Assembly (NCBI GenBank): GCA_002333095.1
Contig: DDBK01000075.1
Coordinates: forward strand, 164 to 8,082
Length of the DNA: 7,919 nucleotides
Direction: 5' to 3'
Source: Cellvibrionales bacterium UBA2034
GTDB lineage: Bacteria > Pseudomonadota > Gammaproteobacteria > Pseudomonadales > UBA7239
The notes beneath the pieces were generated by a model, which saw only the letters and a list, made by a program, of their open reading frames with translations, searched no databases and was not told where the DNA came from. Below are positions 1-6,106 of the stretch, piece after piece (position 1 is the stretch's first letter; the number at the start of each line of letters is the position of its first letter). The position numbers and the translations under genes were made by a program.

Positions 1-608
1 TGGCTGATTGTGTGGAAAGCCTGGAATCTGCCGATAGTGATCTTGCGCAGCGCGTGCTGGCAGCAGAAATCCATAGCAACAATTTTGAAATCAGCATTGA
101 TGAAGAATGCACGCGAATTCTCGCGCGTAGACAACCTGCCGCTAGCGATTTACGCATGGTATTGGCGGTGGCAAAAATTGTACGTGACCTTGAGCGTATC
201 GGTGATGAGTCATCAAAAATTGCCAAGATGGCGATTATCCTGTCAGAGCAAGGTGACTCGCCGCGTGGGTACACCGAAATACGCCATATCAGCAGCCATG
301 TCTGCCATATGGTGCGCAATTCCTTGACCGCGTTTGCCCGCTATGATGCAGAGTTGGCGTTGTCAGTGGCGCGTGAAGACAAGGAAGTGGATATGGAATA
401 TGGCTCTGCCATGCGCGAGATGATTACGTTCATGATGGAAGATCCACGCACCATCTCCCGTGTGCTGAATGTCTTGTGGGCATTGCGTTCACTCGAGCGC
501 ATCGGTGATCATGCCCGCAATATTGCGGAGCAGGTAATTTATCTGGTCAAGGGCAAAGACGCGCGCCACCTGAGCTTGCCGGAAATGGAAAAGCTGGTGC
601 AAGAATAA
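1..608 (+). CDS. phoU: PhoU phosphate-signalling regulator, 5' end cut by window edge
   Basis: PhoU is a cytoplasmic helical-bundle protein that links the Pst phosphate transporter to the PhoR/PhoB two-component system and keeps the Pho regulon off when phosphate is plentiful. About 201 residues are visible, reading open from base 3; the family is usually about 235-245 residues, so roughly the first 35-40 lie outside. Both copies of the diagnostic repeat are present: DLERIGDESSKIAK at visible residues 62-75 and SLERIGDHARNIAE at 163-176, the acidic clusters that bind metal in this family. EECTRILARRQPAASDLR precedes the first repeat and MEDPRTISRVLN the second, as in gammaproteobacterial PhoU. 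The GTG at base 12 is not the start, because family sequence continues upstream of it. In many proteobacteria phoU follows pstSCAB; that side is not visible. The 22 bases to the next gene hold no clear terminator. Confidence 0.96.
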   Translation, partial: ADCVESLESADSDLAQRVLAAEIHSNNFEISIDEECTRILARRQPAASDLRMVLAVAKIVRDLERIGDESSKIAKMAIILSEQGDSPRGYTEIRHISSHVCHMVRNSLTAFARYDAELALSVAREDKEVDMEYGSAMREMITFMMEDPRTISRVLNVLWALRSLERIGDHARNIAEQVIYLVKGKDARHLSLPEMEKLVQE

Positions 609-630
609 ATTTTAAATTAAGCAGAACCTG

Positions 631-1089
631 ATGAATTACTGGTTGATGAAATCCGAGCCGGATACATTCGGCATTGATCACTTGCAAAAACGCCCGAAGC
701 AGACAGAGCCATGGGATGGTGTGCGCAATTACCAGGCGCGCAATATGATGCGCGACGGCATGCAGGTCGGTGACAAGGCCTTTTTTTACCACTCAAATTG
801 CGCAGAACCCGGTATTGTCGGCATTGTCCAGATTGTCAAAGCGGGCTATCCCGATACCACGGCGCTGGACCCGGAGAGCAAGTACTACGATCCGAAAGCC
901 AGCAAGGACAATCCGCGCTGGTTTCGCGTTGATGTGCAGTTCGAGAAAAAATTTGCCAGAACCATCAGCCTCTCCACGTTGAAGCAGTGCCCGCAACTGG
1001 AAGGTATGGCCGTGCTGGCGCGTGGCAGCCGGTTGTCCATTACGCCTGTCACAGTAGCGCAATGGAAGTTTATCCAGACATTGACGTGA
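631..1089 (+). CDS. EVE domain-containing protein
   Basis: A 152-residue stand-alone EVE domain, the PUA/YTH-like beta-barrel fold shared with human thymocyte nuclear protein 1 (THYN1). Seen in the sequence: the N-terminal MNYWLMKSEPDTF, WDGVRNYQARN at 28-38, FFYHSN at 51-56, GIVGIVQIV at 61-69, DNPRWFRVDV at 93-102 and RLSITPVT at 134-141. The length matches the bacterial family, and the ATG puts the conserved first strand at residue 2, so the start is secure although the ribosome-binding site is weak. EVE proteins have an aromatic cage that binds modified bases; fused EVE domains occur in modified-DNA restriction systems, while the stand-alone proteobacterial form is widespread and has no settled role. 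It lies 22 bases after phoU in the same direction and may be read with it. No restriction or defence partner is present, so a housekeeping role in nucleic-acid modification is more likely here. Confidence 0.93.
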   Translation: MNYWLMKSEPDTFGIDHLQKRPKQTEPWDGVRNYQARNMMRDGMQVGDKAFFYHSNCAEPGIVGIVQIVKAGYPDTTALDPESKYYDPKASKDNPRWFRVDVQFEKKFARTISLSTLKQCPQLEGMAVLARGSRLSITPVTVAQWKFIQTLT

Positions 1090-1178
1090 CGCGCGTGGGC
1101 GGGTAACGATTGCGCCGTGGGTATGCTGCCCGTAGACTTCCCGTTCGTTTATCAGCCAATGCCGGACATCTGCCAGCA

Positions 1179-2336
1179 ATGCCATTACGACCCTTCGCAG
1201 CCCTGCCTCAAGACAGTGTGGGAATTGTTATCCCGCAACAGATCGATTTTCCGGAGCCGGTGCTGCTGTCTTCTGGTCGTGCGCTGCCGGTTCGCATAGT
1301 GTATGAAACCTACGGCACCCTGAATGCGGCGCGCAATAATGCGGTGCTGATTTGCCACGCGCTGTCCGGGCATCACCATGCAGCGGGTTATCACAGCGCA
1401 TCGGATGACAAGCCTGGCTGGTGGGATACCTATATCGGCCCCGGCAAGCCAATAGACACCAACCGCTTTTTTGTCGTGAGCCTGAACAATATTGGTGGCT
1501 GCAATGGCAGCACCGGCCCTGCCTCCATCAACCCTGAAACCGGTAAGGCATGGGGGCCTGATTTCCCGAAGCTGCGGGTACGCGATTGGGTCAAAACCCA
1601 GGCCATGCTGATGGACGCGCTCGGTATCGGTGTGTGGGCCGCCGTGATCGGTGGCAGCCTTGGCGGCATGCAGGCCATGCGCTGGTGTGTGGATTATCCG
1701 GATCGATTGCGCCATTGCGTGGCGATTGCATCGGCGATGAAGCTCTCGGCACAAAACATCGCATTCAATGAAATTGCGCGGCAGGCGATTACGTCTGACC
1801 CTGATTTTCATGATGGCCGTTATCTGGACCACAACACATCACCGCGCAAGGGGCTCGCCATTGCCCGGATGGTGGGTCACGTGACGTATCTATCCAGTGA
1901 TGCGATGGGCCAGAAATTCGGGCGTGATTTGCGCAGTGGTACTTTTGAACCAGGCAATGATGCAAAAGTGGAGTTCCAGGTTGGCAGCTACTTGCGTTAC
2001 CAGGGCGAAAGTTTTTCGGACCGTTTTGATGCCAACACCTATCTGCTGATGACGCAAGCGCTGGATTATTTTGATCTGGCCCGCGAGTTTAATGACAACC
2101 CAGCCAGCGCGTTTGCAAAAACCAGTAGCCGGTTTATGGTTATTTCATTTACGACAGACTGGCGTTTTTCGCCCGAGCGTTCACGCGAGATAGCTAACGC
2201 GCTGATTCGTGCCGGAAAATCTGTGAGTTACGCAGAAATAGATTCAGAATATGGACACGATGCTTTCCTGATTCCTATCGAGCGTTACCAGAAAGTGTTG
2301 TCTGCGTATATGCGCAGCATCGACATCGGGGCCTGA
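1179..2336 (+). CDS. metX: Homoserine O-acyltransferase MetX (probably O-succinyl)
   Basis: MetX acylates the hydroxyl of L-homoserine using an acyl-CoA, the committing step of methionine synthesis, in the cytoplasm. It is an alpha/beta-hydrolase-fold enzyme. With the ATG at 1179 it has 385 residues, the usual family length. The nucleophile elbow GGSLGG is at 158-163 (Ser160), with Asp327 in SFTTDWRF and His360 in EYGHDAFL completing the triad. [11 protein letters not shown] (60-70) and [12 protein letters not shown] (103-114) are family signatures. Proteobacterial MetX proteins encoded beside metW, with a DWRF-type segment, are generally assigned to succinyl-CoA use rather than acetyl-CoA; this is inference here. 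The frame stays open upstream to a TTG at 1110, but those 23 residues look like arginine-rich filler. The ribosome-binding site at 1179 is poor, and an in-frame GTG at 1218 is a less likely alternative. metW follows after 2 bases. No SAM riboswitch or MetJ-like operator was recognised in the 89 bases upstream. Confidence 0.95.
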   Translation: MPLRPFAALPQDSVGIVIPQQIDFPEPVLLSSGRALPVRIVYETYGTLNAARNNAVLICHALSGHHHAAGYHSASDDKPGWWDTYIGPGKPIDTNRFFVVSLNNIGGCNGSTGPASINPETGKAWGPDFPKLRVRDWVKTQAMLMDALGIGVWAAVIGGSLGGMQAMRWCVDYPDRLRHCVAIASAMKLSAQNIAFNEIARQAITSDPDFHDGRYLDHNTSPRKGLAIARMVGHVTYLSSDAMGQKFGRDLRSGTFEPGNDAKVEFQVGSYLRYQGESFSDRFDANTYLLMTQALDYFDLAREFNDNPASAFAKTSSRFMVISFTTDWRFSPERSREIANALIRAGKSVSYAEIDSEYGHDAFLIPIERYQKVLSAYMRSIDIGA

Positions 2337-2338
2337 TT

Positions 2339-2929
2339 ATGCGTAATGATCTCGATATTCTCCAGCAGTGGATCAAGCCGGAATCCCGTGTGCTGGATTT
2401 GGGTTGTGGCAGTGGCGAATTACTGGAACGCATGACACGGGAAAAAAAGGTAACAGCGTACGGCATTGAAATTGATCCTGAAAATATCACCCGTTGTGTT
2501 GAAAAGCGCGTGAATGTCATTGAGCAAGACCTTGACGAAGGCCTGAAAAACTTTGATGACGGCAGTTTCGACACGGTAGTGATGTCGCAAACACTGCAAG
2601 CAGTGCGCTATCCGCATCTGGTGCTGGATGAGATGCTGCGCGTAGGGCGTGAGTGTGTAGTGTCGTTCCCTAATTTTGGTTACTGGCGCTGCCGGGTTTA
2701 TCTTGGCATGCGTGGCCACATGCCTGTGTCAAAATTCCTGCCGTATACCTGGTATGACACGCCAAATATCCATTTCTGCACCATCGATGATTTTGAAGAT
2801 TTTTGCCGTGAGAAAAATATCCGCATCATCAACCGCCGTTATGTGACAGCGGGGCGTGATGATGATGTTTTATCAGTGCGCTGGCCGAATATGCTGGCAG
2901 AAATGGCGATTTATCGCCTGACGCGCTAG
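2339..2929 (+). CDS. metW: Methionine biosynthesis protein MetW
   Basis: A 196-residue class I methyltransferase-fold protein of the MetW family. The SAM-binding glycine motif [12 protein letters not shown] is at 18-29 and the acidic end of strand 2 is GIEID at 42-46. [18 protein letters not shown] (72-89), [17 protein letters not shown] (100-116) and [15 protein letters not shown] (134-148) are the family's characteristic blocks. MetW is encoded next to MetX in proteobacteria and is needed with it for the methionine acyltransferase step; direct methyl transfer by MetW has not been clearly established, to my knowledge. Its ATG lies 2 bases after the metX stop, with a GGGG stretch (2328-2331) inside the end of metX as a likely ribosome-binding site, so the two are expected to be translationally coupled. 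In Pseudomonas and relatives a DUF4426 gene usually sits between metW and rdgB; none is present here. Confidence 0.96.
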   Translation: MRNDLDILQQWIKPESRVLDLGCGSGELLERMTREKKVTAYGIEIDPENITRCVEKRVNVIEQDLDEGLKNFDDGSFDTVVMSQTLQAVRYPHLVLDEMLRVGRECVVSFPNFGYWRCRVYLGMRGHMPVSKFLPYTWYDTPNIHFCTIDDFEDFCREKNIRIINRRYVTAGRDDDVLSVRWPNMLAEMAIYRLTR

Positions 2930-2940
2930 TCGATCCCGGC

Positions 2941-3540
2941 ATGAAAAAAATCGTCCTGGCATCCGGCAACGCCAAAAAACTGGTGGAGTTGCAAGGACTG
3001 TTGTCTGGACTGGCAGTGGAGGTTTTTCCGCAGTCGCAGTTTTCTATTCCGGATGCCATTGAAGACGGGTTGTCGTTTGTAGAAAACGCCATTATCAAGG
3101 CGCGGCACGCCGCACGCCTTTCCGGGTTGCCGTCTATTGCGGATGATTCAGGTATTGCTGTTGATGCGCTGGGCGGCGCACCGGGAATCTATTCGGCCCG
3201 TTTCTCGGGAGAGGGCGCTGATGATGCCCGGAATAACCAGAAACTTCTGGAAATGTTGCGTGATGTGCCAGAGAACAAACGCACTGCGCAATTTCATTGT
3301 GTGCTGGTCTGTATGCGCCATGCAGAGGATCCTGTGCCAGTGATATGCCATGGTGTATGGTCTGGCAATATTCTTTTTTCACCTCGGGGTGAAAACGGTT
3401 TTGGCTACGATCCATTATTCTGGGTGCCAACCCATCAATGCAGTTCTGCAGAATTGGCGAAAGAAGAAAAAAACCGTATCAGCCATCGCGGCCAGGCTAT
3501 GCGTTTGTTGCTGGAGCAGCTGCAGTGGCTGGTGCGTTGA
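2941..3540 (+). CDS. rdgB: dITP/XTP pyrophosphatase (RdgB/HAM1 family)
   Basis: RdgB hydrolyses dITP, ITP and XTP to the monophosphate and pyrophosphate, keeping deaminated purines out of DNA and RNA. At 199 residues it has the normal length. Motifs seen: SGNAKKLVE at 8-16 (the S/T-x-N-x-x-K-x-x-E nucleotide-binding segment), [11 protein letters not shown] at 49-59, [18 protein letters not shown] at 65-82 with the catalytic and metal-binding aspartates at 68-69, YSARFSG at 84-90, GFGYDPLF at 153-160 and SHRGQA at 181-186. No key residue is missing. It begins 11 bases after metW and ends 3 bases before hemW; the same metX-metW-rdgB-hemW order is known from gammaproteobacteria. Its ribosome-binding site is weak, suggesting translation mainly as part of the polycistronic message. 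An A7 tract near the 3' end (3467-3473) is described under findings. Confidence 0.97.
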   Translation: MKKIVLASGNAKKLVELQGLLSGLAVEVFPQSQFSIPDAIEDGLSFVENAIIKARHAARLSGLPSIADDSGIAVDALGGAPGIYSARFSGEGADDARNNQKLLEMLRDVPENKRTAQFHCVLVCMRHAEDPVPVICHGVWSGNILFSPRGENGFGYDPLFWVPTHQCSSAELAKEEKNRISHRGQAMRLLLEQLQWLVR

Positions 3541-3543
3541 GCC

Positions 3544-4701
3544 ATGCTGGTATTGCCACCGCTGTCGCTTTACATCCATATTCCATGGTGCGTGAGGAAG
3601 TGTCCTTACTGCGACTTCAATTCTCATGAAAGCAGTTCGCACGAAGGTAAATCTATTCCCGAGCAGGAATATGTCGCGCAGTTGTTGCGTGACCTGCAGT
3701 ACGATCTGCCGTACGTGCAGGACAGGCCGTTGCAAACCATTTTTTTTGGCGGCGGCACGCCATCGCTTTTTTCTGGTCAGGCCATAAAAAATATTCTTGA
3801 TGGCGTGCGGAAAAAAATTCCATTTGCGGATGACATCGAGATCACGCTGGAAGCGAATCCCGGTACGGCCGAAGCAGAAAAATTCCGCGATTTCCGGGAT
3901 GCCGGTGTCAATCGCCTGTCTATCGGCGTGCAGAGTTTTTATCCGCATCACTTGCAGGCATTGGGGCGCATTCATGACAGCGCGCAAGCGAAGCAAGCGG
4001 TACAGATAGCGCAAGCAGCAGGGTTTACACGCATCAATATTGACCTGATGCACGGTTTGCCAGAGCAGACCGTGGATGAGGCGTTGGCTGATTTGCAGCA
4101 AGCAATTGCGTTGGGCGTGTCGCACCTGTCGTGGTACCAGCTCACGATTGAGCCCAATACGGCTTTCTACAGCCGCCCGCCCGTCTTGCCCGTAGATGAC
4201 ACGCTGTGGGATATCCAGCAGGCCGGGCTGGCGCTATTGCATCAAGAAGGTTTTACCCAGTATGAAGTCTCCGCCTTTTCCCGCGATGGCGAAGCGTGCC
4301 GGCACAACCTCAACTACTGGCAGTTTGGCGATTACCTCGGGATTGGTGCCGGTGCGCATGGCAAGGTCACGCTGCCGCACGAGCGGCGTATCTTGCGCTA
4401 CAACAAATCCCGGTTGCCGCGCGATTACCTCCAGCGCGACAGCTGTTGTGTGGCGGGACAATATGATCTGGCAGACGCGGATCTGCCGTTCGAGTTCATG
4501 ATGAATGCCTTGAGGCTGGCGCAGGGTGTCCCTGGAACATTGTTTGCCCAGCGCACAGGCCTGCCCTTGGAAGCCATTGAGCCGCTATGGCGTGACCTGC
4601 AAGCCCGCGGGCTGGTGGTGGAGGGCGGGGCGCAGCTCGCGACCAGTCCACGTGGTTTTTTATTCCTGAATGATGTGCTGGCAGCGTTCCTTGCAGATTG
4701 A
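3544..4701 (+). CDS. hemW: Haem chaperone HemW (radical SAM family, formerly HemN-like)
   Basis: HemW is a radical-SAM-family protein that binds haem and passes it to respiratory proteins; it was long misannotated as the oxygen-independent coproporphyrinogen III oxidase HemN. The 385 residues fit the family (about 380). The iron-sulfur cluster motif C-x3-C-x2-C is at Cys16, Cys20 and Cys23 in PWCVRKCPYCDF, as in both families. GGGTPSL (69-75), EANPGT (103-108), NRLSIGVQSF (123-132), DLMHGLPEQT (167-176), HNLNYW (254-259) and GIGAGAHG (266-273) follow in order, with a C-terminal wing domain (about 300-385). The shorter N-terminus, compared with the ~455-residue true HemN, supports HemW. The start lies 3 bases after the rdgB stop with no good ribosome-binding site, so coupling to rdgB is likely. 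A T8 run (3740-3747) encodes Ile-Phe-Phe just before GGGTPS; the frame is intact across it. Confidence 0.95.
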   Translation: MLVLPPLSLYIHIPWCVRKCPYCDFNSHESSSHEGKSIPEQEYVAQLLRDLQYDLPYVQDRPLQTIFFGGGTPSLFSGQAIKNILDGVRKKIPFADDIEITLEANPGTAEAEKFRDFRDAGVNRLSIGVQSFYPHHLQALGRIHDSAQAKQAVQIAQAAGFTRINIDLMHGLPEQTVDEALADLQQAIALGVSHLSWYQLTIEPNTAFYSRPPVLPVDDTLWDIQQAGLALLHQEGFTQYEVSAFSRDGEACRHNLNYWQFGDYLGIGAGAHGKVTLPHERRILRYNKSRLPRDYLQRDSCCVAGQYDLADADLPFEFMMNALRLAQGVPGTLFAQRTGLPLEAIEPLWRDLQARGLVVEGGAQLATSPRGFLFLNDVLAAFLAD

Positions 4702-4720
4702 TCTGCCGCAAGGCTATTTT
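4689..4720 (+). terminator. Possible Rho-independent terminator at the hemW stop
   Basis: CCTT (4689-4692) can pair with AAGG (4710-4713), and inside it GCAGA (4693-4697) pairs with TCTGC (4702-4706) around a TTGA tetraloop, leaving CGC (4707-4709) as a bulge. The sequence then runs CTATTTT. The hairpin contains the hemW stop codon. The bulge and the short T run make it a weak candidate, but the location, at the end of the tightly packed unit and ahead of a gene with its own signals, is right. Confidence 0.4.
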
Positions 4721-4738
4721 CCTCTAGAAGCGTACAAT
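4691..4738 (+). promoter_or_regulatory. Weak candidate promoter for the DUF465 gene
   Basis: TACAAT at 4733-4738 is a 5-of-6 match to the sigma-70 -10 consensus and would place transcription start near 4745, giving a leader of about 33 bases. No convincing -35 lies 16-18 bases upstream of it. A second possibility is TTGCAG (4691-4696), an 18-base spacer and TATTTT (4715-4720). A promoter is expected here because the small gene downstream follows a 76-base gap and a possible terminator, but neither match is strong. Confidence 0.33.
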
Positions 4739-4763
4739 GCACGGCCAGTAACTTCACTCCATT

Positions 4764-4770
4764 AAGAGGA
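4764..4770 (+). promoter_or_regulatory. Strong ribosome-binding site for the DUF465 gene
   Basis: AAGAGGA ends 7 bases before the ATG at 4778. It is the clearest Shine-Dalgarno sequence in the window and fixes that start codon. The contrast with the weak sites of the upstream packed genes fits a gene that is translated independently and strongly. Confidence 0.75.
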
Positions 4771-4777
4771 TTGGAAC

Positions 4778-5017
4778 ATGCACGTAGAACACCACCCGCT
4801 GATCAAGGAATTTCCGGAACACCGTGAGCGCATCCATAGCCTGAAAGTCAGCGACGCCCATTTTGCAAAACTTGCAGACCAGTACGAGGAAGTGGACAAA
4901 CATATCTGCCGTGCTGAAGATGCGGCTGAAGGCCACGATGAAGACCATATGCACAAGTTGAAAGCCGAAAGGTTGCGCTTGAAAGACGAAGTGTTCAAGG
5001 CATTACAAGCGGCCTGA
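4778..5017 (+). CDS. Small helical protein, DUF465/YdcH family
   Basis: A 79-residue, highly charged protein with no signal peptide or membrane segment. It matches the DUF465 (YdcH) family: HHPLIKEFPEHRERIH at 5-20, LKVSDAHFAKLADQYEEVDK at 22-41 and a C-terminal helix LKAERLRLKDEVFKAL at 61-76. Family members form a short antiparallel helical hairpin; their function is not established. About ten of the 79 residues are histidine, clustered at the N-terminus and at GHDEDHMH (52-59), the turn between the helices. That is richer than usual for a cytoplasmic protein, although the N-terminal histidines look typical of the family. The start is set by a strong ribosome-binding site. The gene stands apart from the hemW unit, and its stop directly abuts the stop of the convergent minus-strand gene, so it belongs to neither neighbour. 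Confidence 0.9.
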   Translation: MHVEHHPLIKEFPEHRERIHSLKVSDAHFAKLADQYEEVDKHICRAEDAAEGHDEDHMHKLKAERLRLKDEVFKALQAA

Positions 5018-6106
5018 TCAGTCCTTTTTGCGCCGGGCAGCGAGCTGTTGTTCCAGTTGCTCGGCGCTTTCCAGTACATTCACTTCCACAAACAGCTTGC
5101 TGGCCGCGGTGTGGTTGGTGAGTGCATCCGCTGCAAGCAGGATGGCGCCCGATGTCCAGGTGGGTTTTTCATCCGGCCATAATAAATCTTCAGCAAACTG
5201 ATAGCCTGTCCAGTACACCCCTTCATCATCACGCCACTGGTGCAGCCAGCTGTACAGTTCGACAGCGCGTGCATGATCGCCGGCAGCGAGCAACGCCATG
5301 GTGAGTTCGCACGATTCGGCTACGGTCACCCAGGGTTGGTCAGACACACAACGGCATCCCATGCCCTGCACAACAAATTCTTCCCAGCGCGCATTGATGC
5401 GTTGCATGGCGATTTTTTTATTGTCGATTGCACCGGTCAATACCGGATAGAACCAGTCCATGGAGTAGCGTTTCTTGGATTCCCATGTGCGGTCAAAACG
5501 TTCCGGATGATGGCGCAGGACATGACCGAGTTTTTCGCGGGCTTTGCGCCAGTGGGGTTTTGGCTCACCCAGAACAGTAAAAATATTGATGGCGCACTCA
5601 AGGCTTTTGTAGATAGAGGCATTGCCGGTCACCAACGCATCACGCAAGGGTTTTCCCTGTTTGTCTACAGCCCAGTGAATGTCTCCATGTTCTGTTTGCA
5701 AGCCAATGACAAAACGCATGGCATGTTCAACGGTATCTGCCATTTCACACAGAAAAGAATAATTGCCGGTAATCAGGTAGTGATGCCACACGCCAGTTGC
5801 AATATACGCAACAAAATTGGTTTCGCGGCGCTCATCATTCTTTACAGTGCGGTCCTGGTAGTGCACCCACCAGCTGCCATCTTTCAGCTGCTCGCTTTTC
5901 AGCCACTGGTAAGCGCGTTCTGCAGCAGCGTGTTCGCCGCCAATTGACAATCCCATGGCTGCTTCGGTGTGATCCCATGGATCAGCATAGCTGCCGGCAA
6001 ACCAGGGAATGCAACCATCGTCCAGTTGCGTTTCCAGGATGTAATCGACAGCAGGGCGCAGCAATTCGTGCGGAAAAAATCCTTTGCTGAAAAACGGGCC
6101 GCTCAT
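5018..6106 (-). CDS. Alpha/alpha-toroid protein with prenyltransferase/squalene-cyclase-type repeat, function unknown
   Basis: A 362-residue soluble protein, last of three coupled minus-strand genes. A perfect QW motif, WLKSEQLKDGSW, lies at 68-79, and a degenerate copy, YILETQLDDGCIPW, at 22-35. Inner-helix-like segments recur along the chain: PWDHTEAAMGL (43-53), ETNFVAYIATG (95-105), NASIYKSLECAINIF (162-176), PWVTVAESCELTMALLAAG (258-276) and TWTSGAILLAADAL (316-329). This is the pattern of an (alpha/alpha)6 barrel of the terpenoid-cyclase/protein-prenyltransferase type, also seen in six-hairpin glycosidases. The DxDD acid motif and DCTAE block of squalene-hopene cyclases are absent, and I see no protein-prenyltransferase zinc site. 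There is no signal peptide. The C-terminus (about 340-362) is a charged, glutamine-rich helix. I chose the ATG at 6106 because it overlaps the upstream stop as ATGA; the frame is open 39 residues further, but that stretch is antisense to methyltransferase codons and looks unlike protein. A sugar- or lipid-related role is inference from the neighbours only. Confidence 0.82.
   Translation of the reverse strand: MSGPFFSKGFFPHELLRPAVDYILETQLDDGCIPWFAGSYADPWDHTEAAMGLSIGGEHAAAERAYQWLKSEQLKDGSWWVHYQDRTVKNDERRETNFVAYIATGVWHHYLITGNYSFLCEMADTVEHAMRFVIGLQTEHGDIHWAVDKQGKPLRDALVTGNASIYKSLECAINIFTVLGEPKPHWRKAREKLGHVLRHHPERFDRTWESKKRYSMDWFYPVLTGAIDNKKIAMQRINARWEEFVVQGMGCRCVSDQPWVTVAESCELTMALLAAGDHARAVELYSWLHQWRDDEGVYWTGYQFAEDLLWPDEKPTWTSGAILLAADALTNHTAASKLFVEVNVLESAEQLEQQLAARRKKD

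Noticed and set aside
1090..1178. A possible SAM-responsive riboswitch or MetJ-type operator ahead of metX
   Set aside because: I could not build a convincing conserved stem set or repeated operator box. GGG and CCC segments at 1119-1132 form only a short stem.
1185..1832. A 215-codon open frame on the minus strand inside metX
   Set aside because: metX is unambiguous, with its full catalytic triad. The antisense frame is histidine- and arginine-rich and featureless.
3740..3747. A T8 homopolymer in hemW (and a T7 at 781-787 in the EVE gene) as possible phase-variation tracts
   Set aside because: Both encode conserved phenylalanine-containing strands of housekeeping proteins, the frames are intact, and tracts this short are common by chance.
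3415..4125. A 236-codon open frame on the minus strand across rdgB and hemW
   Set aside because: It lies antisense to two genes with complete family motifs, has an arginine-, histidine- and glutamine-rich composition typical of shadow frames, and shows no recognisable domain.
5240..5947. A 235-codon open frame on the plus strand inside the toroid gene
   Set aside because: It is antisense to the toroid gene, which has an uninterrupted repeat pattern and coupled neighbours. The plus frame has no domain and no convincing ribosome-binding site.
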